From Acidimicrobiia bacterium (GTDB taxonomy: Bacteria > Actinomycetota > Acidimicrobiia > Acidimicrobiales > CAIXPF01), in the NCBI GenBank assembly GCA_947476745.1, contig CANJRG010000025.1:1-50438 (forward strand): a DNA stretch of 50,438 nucleotides. The letters run 5' to 3'. Below the pieces are notes generated by a model. The model did not search any database, was not told where the DNA came from, and saw nothing but the letters and a program-made list of their open reading frames with translations. Of this stretch, positions 15,788-24,756 are shown one piece after another. The position numbers and the translations under genes were made by a program. The stretch's first letter is position 1. The number at the start of each line of letters is the position of its first letter.

Positions 15788-16852
15788 TCAGCGGCTCGGC
15801 GGTGTCGCCGCCACCAGCGGCATGACCGTGCCGGTGAGCAGCTCGATGCAGCGCATCACCTGGTCGTGAGGCTGGCCGGGGTGCTGCATGCGCAGTACGA
15901 GGGTGTCGACGCCGAGCTCGTCGCGCCAGCGGCAGATGTCGCGTGCGACACGTTCGGGTCCGCCGATGATCATTCTGTCCTGCCAGAAGGCGTCGGAGTC
16001 GTAGTACGGGTCGTCGATGCTGGTGATCGCACGGCGCCGCCCGTCGGGCATCCGCTCCACGAGGGACACCGCCGGGGGTGCGTACACCTTGCGGTAGGTG
16101 TGCATCAGGTGGGGGCGGACCTCGCGCCAGGCGGTCTCGTCGTCGGCGGCGACGTAGAACTCCCGGATCAACGCCGTGGGCTCCTTGGCCGGGTCGCGGC
16201 CGGCCTCGGTCAACGCCACCCGGTAGTCGGCGAACTGGCTGCGGGTGTGCTCGAGGTCGGTCAGCAGCGAGATCAACAGGTTGTGGCCGCGTTTCGCCAC
16301 CCGCCGGCGCGAGGACGGGGTCGCCGCGCCGATCCAGATCGGGATCGGACGCTGGACCGGCGTCGGCCGCAGCTGGGCGTCCATCACGTTGTAGTGACGG
16401 CCCTCGTAGCTGAACCGGTCACCGGTGAAGGCCCGTTCGATGACGTCGAGACCCTCGAGGAACATGCCGAGCTTGCTCTCGAACGGCAGGCCGAACCCGT
16501 CGAACTCGTCCTGACGGTACCCCTGGCCGAGTCCGAGCTCGAAGCGCCCGTTGGAGATGGTGTCGATGACGGCCGCGTCCTCGGCGAGCTTGAGGGGATG
16601 GCCGTACAGCGGGCTGACCACGATGCCCTGGCAGATACGGATCCGCTGGGTGCGGGCTGCCGCTGCGGCACACACGATCAGCGGGCTGGGGCAGTAGTCG
16701 TCGGCGAAGAAGTGGTGTTCGGTCATCCACACGTCGTCGACCCCGCGCTGGTCGGCGAAGGCGATCTGTTCGAGTGCCTCGGCGTAGACCTGCGGGGCGG
16801 TCACCCCGAACTCCGGCGGGGCTTCGAGGCCGTACAACATGCCGATTCTCAT
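15788..16852 (-). CDS. Luciferase-like (LLM) flavin/F420 oxidoreductase 1
   Basis: A 354-residue TIM-barrel oxidoreductase of the bacterial luciferase superfamily. It starts MRIGMLYGLE and has the WMTEHHFFADDYCPSP segment typical of LuxA-like and F420-dependent members. GRFELGLGQGYRQDEFDGFG and a C-terminal IIGGPERVARDI flank the cofactor pocket. FMNH2 or F420 cannot be told apart by eye. The ATG at 16852 matches the family N-terminus; upstream codons in the frame look non-coding. The 76-bp gap to the divergent DoxX-like gene must hold both promoters. Confidence 0.88.
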   Translation of the reverse strand: MRIGMLYGLEAPPEFGVTAPQVYAEALEQIAFADQRGVDDVWMTEHHFFADDYCPSPLIVCAAAAARTQRIRICQGIVVSPLYGHPLKLAEDAAVIDTISNGRFELGLGQGYRQDEFDGFGLPFESKLGMFLEGLDVIERAFTGDRFSYEGRHYNVMDAQLRPTPVQRPIPIWIGAATPSSRRRVAKRGHNLLISLLTDLEHTRSQFADYRVALTEAGRDPAKEPTALIREFYVAADDETAWREVRPHLMHTYRKVYAPPAVSLVERMPDGRRRAITSIDDPYYDSDAFWQDRMIIGGPERVARDICRWRDELGVDTLVLRMQHPGQPHDQVMRCIELLTGTVMPLVAATPPSR

Positions 16853-16928
16853 GGGCAGGACATTACGGCCCGCGCGCCGGACACGCCCGTCGTTCCACGG
16901 CGTGGGCCCCGGCAGTAGCGTCGCGGCC

Positions 16929-17384
16929 GTGGCCGACACCCGAACCGAGCGGATCGCGGTGGCGATGGGGCTGTTCTTCACCTTCGCGGGGTTGATGCAC
17001 GCGCTCACGCCGGCGTTCTTCGACGCCATCGTGCCGCCGTGGCTGCCGCCGGGGGAGCGCTTCTGGACCTACGCCAGCGGCCTGGCCGAAGTGGTGGTGG
17101 GCCCGCTGCTGCTCATCAGGCGCACCCGTCGGGGCGCGGCCTACGCCGCGATGGTGCTGCTCGTCGCGGTGTACCCGGCGAACCTGTACATGGCGTGGGA
17201 CTGGCGGGACCGTCCGGTCGGCGAGCAACTCATCGCCTACGGACGGTTGCCGTTCCAGTTCCTGTTCGTGTGGCTCGCCTGGCAGGTGGCGCGTGGGCCG
17301 CAGCCGTCGGGCCCGGCGCGTCCGTTCCGGCCATCCGGTGCAGCGGGCCCGGCGCGTCCCGGCGGGTCCGCTCAGAAGCCGTAG
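16929..17384 (+). CDS. DoxX-like four-helix membrane protein
   Basis: A 151-residue integral membrane protein with four hydrophobic segments: VAMGLFFTFAGLMHAL, YASGLAEVVVGPLLLI, AMVLLVAVYPANLYMA and FQFLFVWLAWQVA. It has a Pro/Gly/Ser-rich cytoplasmic tail. Segment pattern and size fit the DoxX/DoxD superfamily, often quinone- or redox-linked. I start it at the GTG at 16929, just before ADTRTERIAV, because upstream codons are Arg-rich and overlap the divergent gene. Function is unknown; it may act with the divergent luciferase-like enzyme. Confidence 0.7.
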   Translation: MADTRTERIAVAMGLFFTFAGLMHALTPAFFDAIVPPWLPPGERFWTYASGLAEVVVGPLLLIRRTRRGAAYAAMVLLVAVYPANLYMAWDWRDRPVGEQLIAYGRLPFQFLFVWLAWQVARGPQPSGPARPFRPSGAAGPARPGGSAQKP

Positions 17385-17436
17385 CAGCCCTCTCGGCCGT
17401 CGGCTGCCGACCCGGTCGAATTGCGGCCGTCAGCCG

Positions 17437-18864
17437 TCAGCCGTCGGTGTCGGCCAGGAGGCGTTCGAGGTTGGCCATGGCCGGGCCGGCGGCGGCGGCA
17501 ATGCGGGCCAGCAACCCGAGGTGCTCGGGGTTGTCCTCGACCTCGGCCCGGGTGCGGCTGAACCCGTCGAGCCGTGACGTCACCAGCCAATCCCGCAGGG
17601 CCGCGTCGCGTCGCCAGCGGCCGGCGTTGGCGGTGTTGCCCAGCGTGGAGCGCAGCCAGTCGAGCGGGGTACTCGGGTGGGGCACGACCCGGCACAGGTC
17701 GTTCTTGGCCTCGTCGTCGTCGTAGGCGGCTTCGATGTGGGCGATGAACGCGGCGCTGAACACCTGCTGGCAGCTGCGCACGGTCTGCAACGTGATCCGA
17801 TCGTCGGCGAACACCGGGACCGGCGGGCGCCATGCCAGGCCGTCGGCGCTGCAGTCCACGTGCACGGTGGTAGCGGTGCTGGGCACGTCGCCGTGCTCGA
17901 GGGTGATGTGGCCGGGGTCGATCCGCCGTACCCGGCCGAGCCGCACGACATCGGTGATGCGCCGCAGTTCGTCGAGCTCGGCCCTGGTCACGGTGCCGCA
18001 GCGGTACATCGTCGGCCGGACAGCCGGGTCGAACCGCAGCAGCACGCCCCGGGCCTCGAGCTCGTCGAAGAGGTCCTCGACCGTGGCGGCAACGGCGGCG
18101 GCCTCGAAGGAGCCGGCGACGTTGCCCATGGTCGCGCCGAAGAACGCCGTTCCGGGCTGCACCGTGGCCCGGTCGAGCAGCCAGGCGTCACGGGGCATGA
18201 TCCAGGTGATGGCATCGGGGGCCACACCGTTGGCGAGCAGGAACAGACAGGCGTCGATCCCGGTCTTGCCTGCCCCGACCACGACATACCGCTCGGCAGG
18301 GGCGTCGAGCCCGGCGAGGCCGTTGACGGGGACGCAGCGCACACCCGACGCGACGTCGTACGCGGGCGGACCCATGGCGGGGACGGTCACCCGCATGTAG
18401 GTGGCGTCCACGACGGTGGCGTGCGGGGCGGCCTGGTAGCCGGCGCCCGACACCAATGACCGCCAACGTCGCTCACCGAGGTGCTCGCACATCGGGAAGT
18501 ACCGCACCCGGCCACTCGGCAGGAACCTCCGCTGGAGCACCTGCTCGAAGTAGGTCACCACCTCCGGCCCCGATGCCAGCTCGTAGAGCCCGCGGTTGCC
18601 GCCGGCGGTGTCCAACGCGTCGTGGCCCAGCGGTGTCGAGTTGACGCCGTAGAACGACGACGGCTGGTGCAGTCGGACGAAGGGGTAGGCCACGTTCCAG
18701 TGCCCGCCGGGCCGAGGGTGGCGGTCGACGAGCGCCACGGTGGCGTCGGTCTCGGTCAGCAGCACGTCGGTGAAGGCCATGCCCATGGCACCGGCCCCGA
18801 CGACCAGGTAGTCGACGTCGAGGTCGTCGGCGTCGCGGTGGTCCGCGTCGCGGGTCTCGGTCAC
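17437..18864 (-). CDS. FAD-dependent NAD(P)-binding oxidoreductase of unknown substrate
   Basis: A 475-residue flavoprotein. YLVVGAGAMGMAF is the N-terminal FAD motif, DRHPRPGGHWNVAYPFVRLH the following FAD/substrate segment, and RYVVVGAGKTGIDACLFLL a second Rossmann motif. The layout resembles class B flavin monooxygenases, but the BVMO fingerprint FxGxxxHxxxW is absent. The start is the GTG at 18864, four bases after the stop of the acyl-CoA dehydrogenase gene, so the two are co-translated. A role in oxidising an acyl-CoA-derived or lipophilic substrate is inferred from that coupling. Confidence 0.8.
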   Translation of the reverse strand: MTETRDADHRDADDLDVDYLVVGAGAMGMAFTDVLLTETDATVALVDRHPRPGGHWNVAYPFVRLHQPSSFYGVNSTPLGHDALDTAGGNRGLYELASGPEVVTYFEQVLQRRFLPSGRVRYFPMCEHLGERRWRSLVSGAGYQAAPHATVVDATYMRVTVPAMGPPAYDVASGVRCVPVNGLAGLDAPAERYVVVGAGKTGIDACLFLLANGVAPDAITWIMPRDAWLLDRATVQPGTAFFGATMGNVAGSFEAAAVAATVEDLFDELEARGVLLRFDPAVRPTMYRCGTVTRAELDELRRITDVVRLGRVRRIDPGHITLEHGDVPSTATTVHVDCSADGLAWRPPVPVFADDRITLQTVRSCQQVFSAAFIAHIEAAYDDDEAKNDLCRVVPHPSTPLDWLRSTLGNTANAGRWRRDAALRDWLVTSRLDGFSRTRAEVEDNPEHLGLLARIAAAAGPAMANLERLLADTDG

Positions 18865-18868
18865 CGGG

Positions 18869-20113
18869 TCAGTTCTTCGGGAGGTCACGGAACGGGGTCT
18901 CGGGCGAGGGGCCCGGTTCCTTGGGCAGGCCGAGGGCCCGTTCACCGAGCAGGTTGCGCTGGATCTGGTCGCTGCCGGCATAGATCGGCGGGGCCGGCGA
19001 GAAGACGGTCATCTCCTGGAAAACCCCGGCGGTGCCGTCGGACTCCCACAGTTGGCCGTCGGCGCCGAGCAGCAGGTTGGCGGCGTCGCGGGCATGGGCG
19101 ACCGAGCCGGAGTTGAACACCTTGGCCAGGTTGCCCTCGAAGCCGGTGCGGCTCGATGGCACCGCCCGGCTGCGCCACGCCCGCAGCCGGGCCAGCTCGT
19201 AGTCGATCTGCACCGCGGCCAGCGCCTGGCGTACGTGCGGGTCGTCGCGCCGTCCCGACGCGTCGGCGAGGTCACGCAGCATCGTCAGATGCCGCCGGCC
19301 CACCGCGGCACCGCTGATCGGGCCGGCCAGGCCCACGAACGACGCCGCCGGCCGGTCGAGGTCGCCGGCGCGGCTGCCGGGAAGGGCGGGCGAGAAGGAG
19401 GCCCCGCCGTGGCTGGTGGCGGCCCGTTCGAAGTTGAGGGTGGCATTGGCCACCGCCCAGCCCCCGTTGAGCTCGCCAACGACGTTCGCCGCCGGCACCC
19501 GGGCCCCGTCGAGGAAGACCTCGTTGAACACGGCCTTGCCGGTCATCTCCCGCAGCGGTCGGACTTCGATGCCGGGCTGGTCCATGGCGATCACGAAGTA
19601 GGTGATGCCCTGGTGCTTTGGGGCGCCGGGGTCGGTCCGGGCGATCAGCATGGCCAGATCGGCGGTCTGGGCGGTGGAGGTCCACACCTTCTGGCCGGTG
19701 ATCATCCAGTCGTCGCCGTCGCGTTCGGCCCGGGTCTGCAGCCCGGCAAGGTCGGACCCGGCCTGCGGCTCGGAGAACAGCTGACACCAGCCGGCCGTAC
19801 CGTCGAGTACGGACGGGACCCAGGAAGCGGTCTGCCCGGCGGTGCCGTAGCGGGCGATGGTCGGTGCGGCGAGGGTCAGCCCGAGACCGCCGGGCGGGCC
19901 GAGCACGTTGGAGCGGGTCAACGTTGCGGTCACCGCACCGGCGAGGTCGCCCGGCCAGCCCCGCCCACCGGCCGCCTCGGGCAGGGTGGGGCTGGACCAG
20001 CCGTTGGCGGCCAGCAGCGTCCACCACGCCCGTACGGTGATTTCGCGGGTCCAGTGCTGCGCGATCAGGTCCTCGACCTGCCGTCGGACTTCTTCTGCGG
20101 TCGGCAACGTCAT
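18869..20113 (-). CDS. Acyl-CoA dehydrogenase
   Basis: A 414-residue acyl-CoA dehydrogenase. Family motifs are LFSEPQAGSDLAGLQTRAER, GQKVWTSTAQTADLAMLIAR (FAD and substrate contact), a central KVFNSGSVAHARDAANLLLG and a C-terminal YAGSDQIQRNLLGERALGLP with the FAD-binding end. The start at 20113 (MTLPTAEEVRRQ) is chosen because the frame further upstream runs through a 16-bp tandem repeat. It begins alpha,beta-oxidation of acyl-CoA; the substrate could be fatty or steroid side-chain acyl-CoA. It is followed four bases later by the FAD oxidoreductase. Confidence 0.9.
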   Translation of the reverse strand: MTLPTAEEVRRQVEDLIAQHWTREITVRAWWTLLAANGWSSPTLPEAAGGRGWPGDLAGAVTATLTRSNVLGPPGGLGLTLAAPTIARYGTAGQTASWVPSVLDGTAGWCQLFSEPQAGSDLAGLQTRAERDGDDWMITGQKVWTSTAQTADLAMLIARTDPGAPKHQGITYFVIAMDQPGIEVRPLREMTGKAVFNEVFLDGARVPAANVVGELNGGWAVANATLNFERAATSHGGASFSPALPGSRAGDLDRPAASFVGLAGPISGAAVGRRHLTMLRDLADASGRRDDPHVRQALAAVQIDYELARLRAWRSRAVPSSRTGFEGNLAKVFNSGSVAHARDAANLLLGADGQLWESDGTAGVFQEMTVFSPAPPIYAGSDQIQRNLLGERALGLPKEPGPSPETPFRDLPKN

Positions 20114-20156
20114 GGTCCAATCCTGGCACGGCCGGCCGGCCGGGCGGTGGCCGGGC

Positions 20157-20252
20157 CGACCTGCCATCCGGCCGACCTGCCATCCGGTCGACCTGCCATC
20201 CGGCCGACCTGCCATCCGGTCGACCTGCCATCCGGTCGACCTGCCATCCGGT
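20157..20252. repeat. Six tandem 16-bp repeats
   Basis: Six head-to-tail copies of CGACCTGCCATCCGG followed by C or T lie in the gap between the acyl-CoA dehydrogenase start and the end of the ADP-ribosylglycohydrolase gene. Only the last base of the unit varies. The core TGCCATCCGGTCG recurs once next to the palindrome at 28085-28121. Confidence 0.95.
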
Positions 20253-20301
20253 CGAACGGTGCGGTGGCCGTGGCCGGCGGCGACCTCAATCGTGATTGGG
20301 G

Positions 20302-21354
20302 TCATTCGTGGGCGGCTTCGCCCTGTGACCTGCCACCGAGTAGCCGGCGGGCGAGGTCCTGCAGGTCAGCTTGGGTGTAGCGGACCGTGCCTGACGGGGT
20401 GTCGACGGAGCCATGGACGAAGGTCCTCCACCGGGCTGGGATGTTCTGGAATCCGAACCGGGCCCCGGCGAGCGCCCCGGCGACGCAGGCGACGGTGTCG
20501 GTGTCCCCACCGAGGTCGATCGCCCGGATCACCGCATCGGCGAAGGAGCCTGCCCCCCGGGCCGACCAGACCGCCTGGCCGAGGCACCCGAGCACGCTGC
20601 CGTTGTCGGATCGGCCCTGTTCAGGTAACCAGGCCGGGTCGAGCACCCCGGCGAACGCCGGGGCGAGTTCGGGGGGAAGGCGGTCGAGGAGGCCTTCGAT
20701 GCCCGCGAACGGGTCCTCGCCGAGGATTGCGAGCCGTATCAGGGCGGCGCCGATGGCTGCGCCCCAGCAGGACGCCGGCGGGTGGGTGAGCGCGCCTTGG
20801 GCCAATGCCGCCCCGATAGTCACGTCGAGGTCTTGCTGCAGGAACGCCACGGCGAGCGGGAACACCCGCATAAGGGCGCCGTTCGATGCGGCTCGATGGT
20901 CGGTCCGGCGCAGCATCGCCGCTTGCGCTGCGCGGCGAGACGGTTGGGAGAGCGCGGCGCTGGTGGTGGTTCCGACATCGGCCGCAGTCCTTGCCCAAAA
21001 GGCGAATGTCGCGAACAGGTCGTCGAGGTCGAGGCCGCCCCGGCGCAGGAGCGACTCGGCGAGCAGTACCGCCATCTGGGTGTCGTCGGTGAACTCGCCC
21101 GGCGCCCAGCCGAAGGCGCCGCCACCGATCAGTTCGCCGGTCCCGCCTGTCACGGGTTGGGGGAAGGTCTGGCTGTAACGGCCCGGTGGGCCGAACTCGA
21201 ACGGCGCGCCCAGGGCGTCGCCGACGGCGGCCCCGATGATGGCTCCGAGGGCCCGTTGCAACACCGCCGGGTTGGTGCTGTGGTCGGTGCCGAGCAGCGC
21301 GATGACGGGCTCAGGGGAGACCTCGGCGAAGGGGTCGGGAATGTCGGCGTTCAT
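20302..21354 (-). CDS. ADP-ribosylglycohydrolase (DraG/ARH) family protein
   Basis: A 350-residue all-helical protein of the DraG/ARH family, which removes ADP-ribose from proteins or nucleic acids using two metal ions. GAAVGDALGAPFEFG is near residue 45, the metal-binding EFTDDTQMA at 88-95, and DLGGDTDTVACVAGALAGA near residue 290 supplies the other metal ligands. All metal Asp residues appear present. The ATG at 21354 has GAGG just upstream; a GTG six codons earlier is possible. No partner ADP-ribosyltransferase is visible nearby. Confidence 0.85.
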   Translation of the reverse strand: MNADIPDPFAEVSPEPVIALLGTDHSTNPAVLQRALGAIIGAAVGDALGAPFEFGPPGRYSQTFPQPVTGGTGELIGGGAFGWAPGEFTDDTQMAVLLAESLLRRGGLDLDDLFATFAFWARTAADVGTTTSAALSQPSRRAAQAAMLRRTDHRAASNGALMRVFPLAVAFLQQDLDVTIGAALAQGALTHPPASCWGAAIGAALIRLAILGEDPFAGIEGLLDRLPPELAPAFAGVLDPAWLPEQGRSDNGSVLGCLGQAVWSARGAGSFADAVIRAIDLGGDTDTVACVAGALAGARFGFQNIPARWRTFVHGSVDTPSGTVRYTQADLQDLARRLLGGRSQGEAAHE

Positions 21355-21540
21355 CGTCGCCTCGGGTTCCACGTTGGTGACGCAGGGGTTGCGTCGTAAC
21401 GTTCAGGGGGTTCGGCTCCGGGCATGCCGGGATGATACGCGTACGTCCTGTCCGGTAGATCGGGTTTCGGCCGGCTGCTCACCTCGGCCGGGGCACCGAC
21501 CGGGGCCGAACTCCCCCGGGGCTGAGCCCGGGGGCGCCGG

Positions 21541-22716
21541 TCACAGGACGCGCAGCTCGCCGGTGTCGTTGCGTAGCACGATGTCGGCGAAGGTGGCGGT
21601 GCCCACCGTCCGGCCGCAGTTCGAGGCGGCGATGAGCCACACCGCCACGATGCGGCCGGGCGGTTCGCCCATGAAGCGCCGGTGGTCCTCCCAAACGTTG
21701 CGCCGCTCCCGGTGGGGCCGGCCGAGGCCGTCGGCACCGCAGTGCAGCGGCATGTGGGTCTCGCGTTTGTGCCATCCGGGCATCGGACAGGCGAAGGTGG
21801 ATTCGACCGGCTCGAGTGCGGCGCTCCAGAACCAGGTGAGGTCGCGGCCGGAGTCGAACTCGACGGCGATGCTCACGTAGTCATGGGTCATCTTGGTGTC
21901 CTCGGCGACCGACGAGGGCAGCGTGTCCACCCGCCAGGCCCACTCGATGGTGGTGGTCGGGTCGAGGGGGAACTCGACCGCCCGTTGCACGATGCCGGCG
22001 TCGTCGTCGCAGCGGACCGCAATGGCGGCGGCGCCGTCGAGGGTGTCGGCCCGGAAGATGTCGGTGCGGCCGAGGTCCCGGAAATGGGTCCAGCCTGCCG
22101 GGTGCTCGATCGGATGGCTGAGCCGATGGTGTTCGGCTCGCAGCAACACCGGGTCGAGCCGGGCATCGAGCCCGCCGGGTTCGCCGGGTTCGGCCCGATC
22201 GCCGGGATCGGCCCGATCGAGCAATGCGGCGATCCCGGCGAGCGGGTCGACGCCCACCGGCCAGCGCAGCACCGTCGCCTCCAGGCCACCCTCGAGACCG
22301 TCGTAGAGGCGGGTCGAGGACCGCAATGTGCCCAGATCGTCGGCCCATACGCCGCGCAGCACGCACAGCTCGAGCTCGCCGGCGTGATCGACGGTGACGG
22401 TGGTGGTGTCCGCGGTGCCCTTGAACACCCGGCCGCCCGGCACCCGTCCCCACAGGTGGAACTTGGCGCCGGCGCCGACCTCACGCTTCGAGGACCAGCG
22501 CACGAAGCCCGACCCGAGCACGGTGATCTGCTCCCCGGCCTCGACATTGAGCCCGGTCGGGGTCCACGGCGGCCGGTCGGCCGGCAGGCGGACGTGCACG
22601 ATTTCCGGGGTGTGGTCGGTGTCGGGGGTGCTGCCGCTCTCGGGGGTGGTGTCGTGCAATCGGTACTCCGGGCGCGTGCGGCGGGGGCCGGGATGGTCCC
22701 GCCGTGGAGCCGCCAC
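21541..22716 (-). CDS. DUF3047-like protein
   Basis: A 391-residue protein of unknown function. The C-terminal half has TIEWAWRVDTLPSSVAEDTK, HDYVSIAVEFDSGRDLTWFW and VWEDHRRFMGEPPG, matching my memory of the DUF3047 pattern (beta-rich, often exported). The N-terminal half (EIVHVRLPADRPPWTPTGLN, VEAGEQITVLGSG) looks like a beta-sandwich of LecA/PA-IL-like type. No clear signal peptide follows the ATG at 22716, so a later start is possible. It is divergent from the zinc alcohol dehydrogenase. Confidence 0.55.
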   Translation of the reverse strand: MAAPRRDHPGPRRTRPEYRLHDTTPESGSTPDTDHTPEIVHVRLPADRPPWTPTGLNVEAGEQITVLGSGFVRWSSKREVGAGAKFHLWGRVPGGRVFKGTADTTTVTVDHAGELELCVLRGVWADDLGTLRSSTRLYDGLEGGLEATVLRWPVGVDPLAGIAALLDRADPGDRAEPGEPGGLDARLDPVLLRAEHHRLSHPIEHPAGWTHFRDLGRTDIFRADTLDGAAAIAVRCDDDAGIVQRAVEFPLDPTTTIEWAWRVDTLPSSVAEDTKMTHDYVSIAVEFDSGRDLTWFWSAALEPVESTFACPMPGWHKRETHMPLHCGADGLGRPHRERRNVWEDHRRFMGEPPGRIVAVWLIAASNCGRTVGTATFADIVLRNDTGELRVL

Positions 22717-22810
22717 GGTAGCCGAGACGGTTCGGCGGATCGTGGGGCGTCGGGTTCTCTAGGCTCCCGGGCGGCACGACCGGCGGCCACCAACATCACG
22801 GAGCAACGGC

Positions 22811-23836
22811 ATGAAAGCAGCACGACTCGTCCAGGGTGTCCTCGAGATCCAGGACCTGCCCCGGCCCACCCCGAAACACGAGGAGGCCCTGGTGCGGATG
22901 AGCTCCGCCGGGGTCTGTCACTCCGACCTGCACATCGTGCGTGGCGACTGGGCCGGCCTGCCGCACAGCATGCCGTTGGGCCATGAGGGCATCGGCATCG
23001 TCGAGGAGCTCGGCCCGGGTGCCGACCGGTATGTGTCCGTGGGCGACCGGGTGATCCTCGGCCTCGGCGGCACCGGCGGCGGGTACTGGTGCGGGGCGTG
23101 CGAGTACTGCCTGCGTGGCGACCCGCGTCATTGCGCCCAGACCAAGGGCATCATGGGCACCTTCTCGCAGGACTTCTGCGTGTACGCCAAGTCGTTGGTG
23201 ACCCTCCCCGACAGCATCGGCGACGAGGAGGCTCCGTTGGCCTGCGGTGGGCTCACCGCGTACGGGGCGGTGAAGAAGCTGCTGAAGCACCACATCCTGC
23301 CGGGCCGGCGGGTGGCGGTGATCGGCGCGGCCGGTGGTCTCGGCCACTACGCGGTGCAGATCGCCAACTCCTTCGGCTACAAGGTCGTGGGGGTGGACAT
23401 CGGCGAGGAGCGCCTGGAGTTCGTCCGCTCGCTCGGGGCCCACACCGTGCTCAGCGCCGATGAGGCCGCCGCCGCGTCGAAGGCCTTCGGCGGTGTCGAC
23501 GCCTGCCTGGTGTTCTCCGCCAAGTTGGCCGGCTTCGATCTCGGCCTGCAGATGCTGCGCCGCGGTGGCCTCTTCGTCGCCGTCGGCATCCCGGCGGCCA
23601 GCGAGGGCAACCTGCAGCTGAACATGTTCGAGTTCTTCCGCCGTGACCCGACGCTGATCTACTCCGCGGTCGGCACCGTGCAGGACATGCGTGAGCTCGT
23701 CGAGATGGCGGTCGAGGGCCGGGTCAAGAGCCACATCGGCCGCATCTGCTCGCTGGAGGAGCTCGGCGAGGTGTTCGAGGAGCTCGAGGCCGGCCGTTAC
23801 GTCGGTCGGGCGGTGATCACCGGCCTCGGCCGGTAG
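22811..23836 (+). CDS. Zinc-dependent alcohol dehydrogenase (MDR family)
   Basis: A 341-residue medium-chain dehydrogenase. Catalytic zinc ligands are C36 (GVCHSDLH) and H58-E59 (PLGHEGIG). The structural zinc site is complete with C94, C97, C100 and C108. The NAD-binding Rossmann motif is VIGAAGGLGHYAVQIA. GGAG lies six bases before the ATG. It interconverts alcohols and aldehydes or ketones and could supply ketones to the BVMOs; this link is inferred. It is most like AdhP/AdhA-type enzymes. Confidence 0.9.
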   Translation: MKAARLVQGVLEIQDLPRPTPKHEEALVRMSSAGVCHSDLHIVRGDWAGLPHSMPLGHEGIGIVEELGPGADRYVSVGDRVILGLGGTGGGYWCGACEYCLRGDPRHCAQTKGIMGTFSQDFCVYAKSLVTLPDSIGDEEAPLACGGLTAYGAVKKLLKHHILPGRRVAVIGAAGGLGHYAVQIANSFGYKVVGVDIGEERLEFVRSLGAHTVLSADEAAAASKAFGGVDACLVFSAKLAGFDLGLQMLRRGGLFVAVGIPAASEGNLQLNMFEFFRRDPTLIYSAVGTVQDMRELVEMAVEGRVKSHIGRICSLEELGEVFEELEAGRYVGRAVITGLGR

Positions 23837-23905
23837 CCGCCGGTCGCCTCGCTCGGGCCGGCTCCGTGATGGCCCAGGTCGTGGAGGGCTGCGAAACTGC
23901 TCTAC

Positions 23906-24715
23906 ATGGACACAAGCGGTTCTCGTCGTCGTTCGCTCCTGATCGTCGGTGCGGTCGGGGTGGTCGTGGTGGCCGTCGTCCTCGGGGGTGTCTTCTGGTT
24001 CCTGCGCGACGACGCTCCGCAGAGCGTGAGCCTCGAGGGGGCCACCGCAGGACTTCCGGCGTCGTCGAGCACGACGGCACCGCCAACGGGTCAGGCCGGG
24101 CAGGTGTCGACCACGGCTGCGGCCACGGCGTCGTCAGCCCCGGCGGGTGTTCCCGCCGGGGTGGCCGGCACCTGGAGCGTCGACACCGGGGTCGGGAAGT
24201 TCGATTTCGAGAACTCGACGGGTTCCTTCGTGGGATTCCGGGTCAAGGAGCAGCTGCAGGGTATCGGCGACGTGACGGCGGTCGGGCGCACCCCGAAGGT
24301 CTCGGGCACCCTGCGCATCGACGGTACGAAGGTGTCGGTGGTCGAGGTCACCGCCGACATGACGGCCCTGGTCACCAACGACAGCCGGCGCGACGGCAAA
24401 GCGCGTGGGGCGTTGGATACTGCCCGGTTCCCCACGGCCCGCTTCGTCCTTACCGCACCCGTGGACCTCGGTCCCGACGCCGCCGCCGGCAAGGCGGTGA
24501 CGGTCGAGGCGCAGGGCGAGTTGACCGTCAAGGGAGTGACCCGCCCGGTGCGTGTCCCGCTGCAAGCCAAACTGCAGGGCGACACCGTGGTCGTGGTCGG
24601 CTCAGTCGAGATCGTCTTCGCCGACTACGGGGTCCAGGTGCCCAGCGCCCCCATTGTGTTGTCGGTGCAGGACCACGGTGCACTGGAGCTGCAGTTGTTC
24701 TTCCGGCGCAGCTGA
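23906..24715 (+). CDS. Membrane-anchored YceI-family protein
   Basis: A 269-residue protein with a basic N-terminus, one hydrophobic anchor or signal (LLIVGAVGVVVVAVVLGGVF, about residues 11-30) and a Ser/Thr/Ala/Pro linker. A YceI lipocalin-like domain follows at about 88-268: GTWSVDTGVGKFDFENSTGS, FVGFRVKEQL, then FPTARFVLTAPV and LTVKGVTRPVRVPL. YceI domains bind polyprenoids such as ubiquinone or menaquinone precursors, or other long lipids. It is predicted to be extracytoplasmic and tethered. It stands alone, convergent with the photolyase gene. Confidence 0.85.
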   Translation: MDTSGSRRRSLLIVGAVGVVVVAVVLGGVFWFLRDDAPQSVSLEGATAGLPASSSTTAPPTGQAGQVSTTAAATASSAPAGVPAGVAGTWSVDTGVGKFDFENSTGSFVGFRVKEQLQGIGDVTAVGRTPKVSGTLRIDGTKVSVVEVTADMTALVTNDSRRDGKARGALDTARFPTARFVLTAPVDLGPDAAAGKAVTVEAQGELTVKGVTRPVRVPLQAKLQGDTVVVVGSVEIVFADYGVQVPSAPIVLSVQDHGALELQLFFRRS

Positions 24716-24756
24716 TCCGTCGGGGCAACTGAACCACCGAGGCCTCGACAGGTCGT

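Noticed and set aside
20157-20252. CRISPR array
   Set aside because: Units are contiguous 16-mers without spacers and no cas gene is present.
20114-20305. N-terminal extension of the acyl-CoA dehydrogenase through the 16-bp repeats
   Set aside because: It translates to repeated GRSTGWQ-type residues absent from the family; the ATG at 20113 gives a normal N-terminus.
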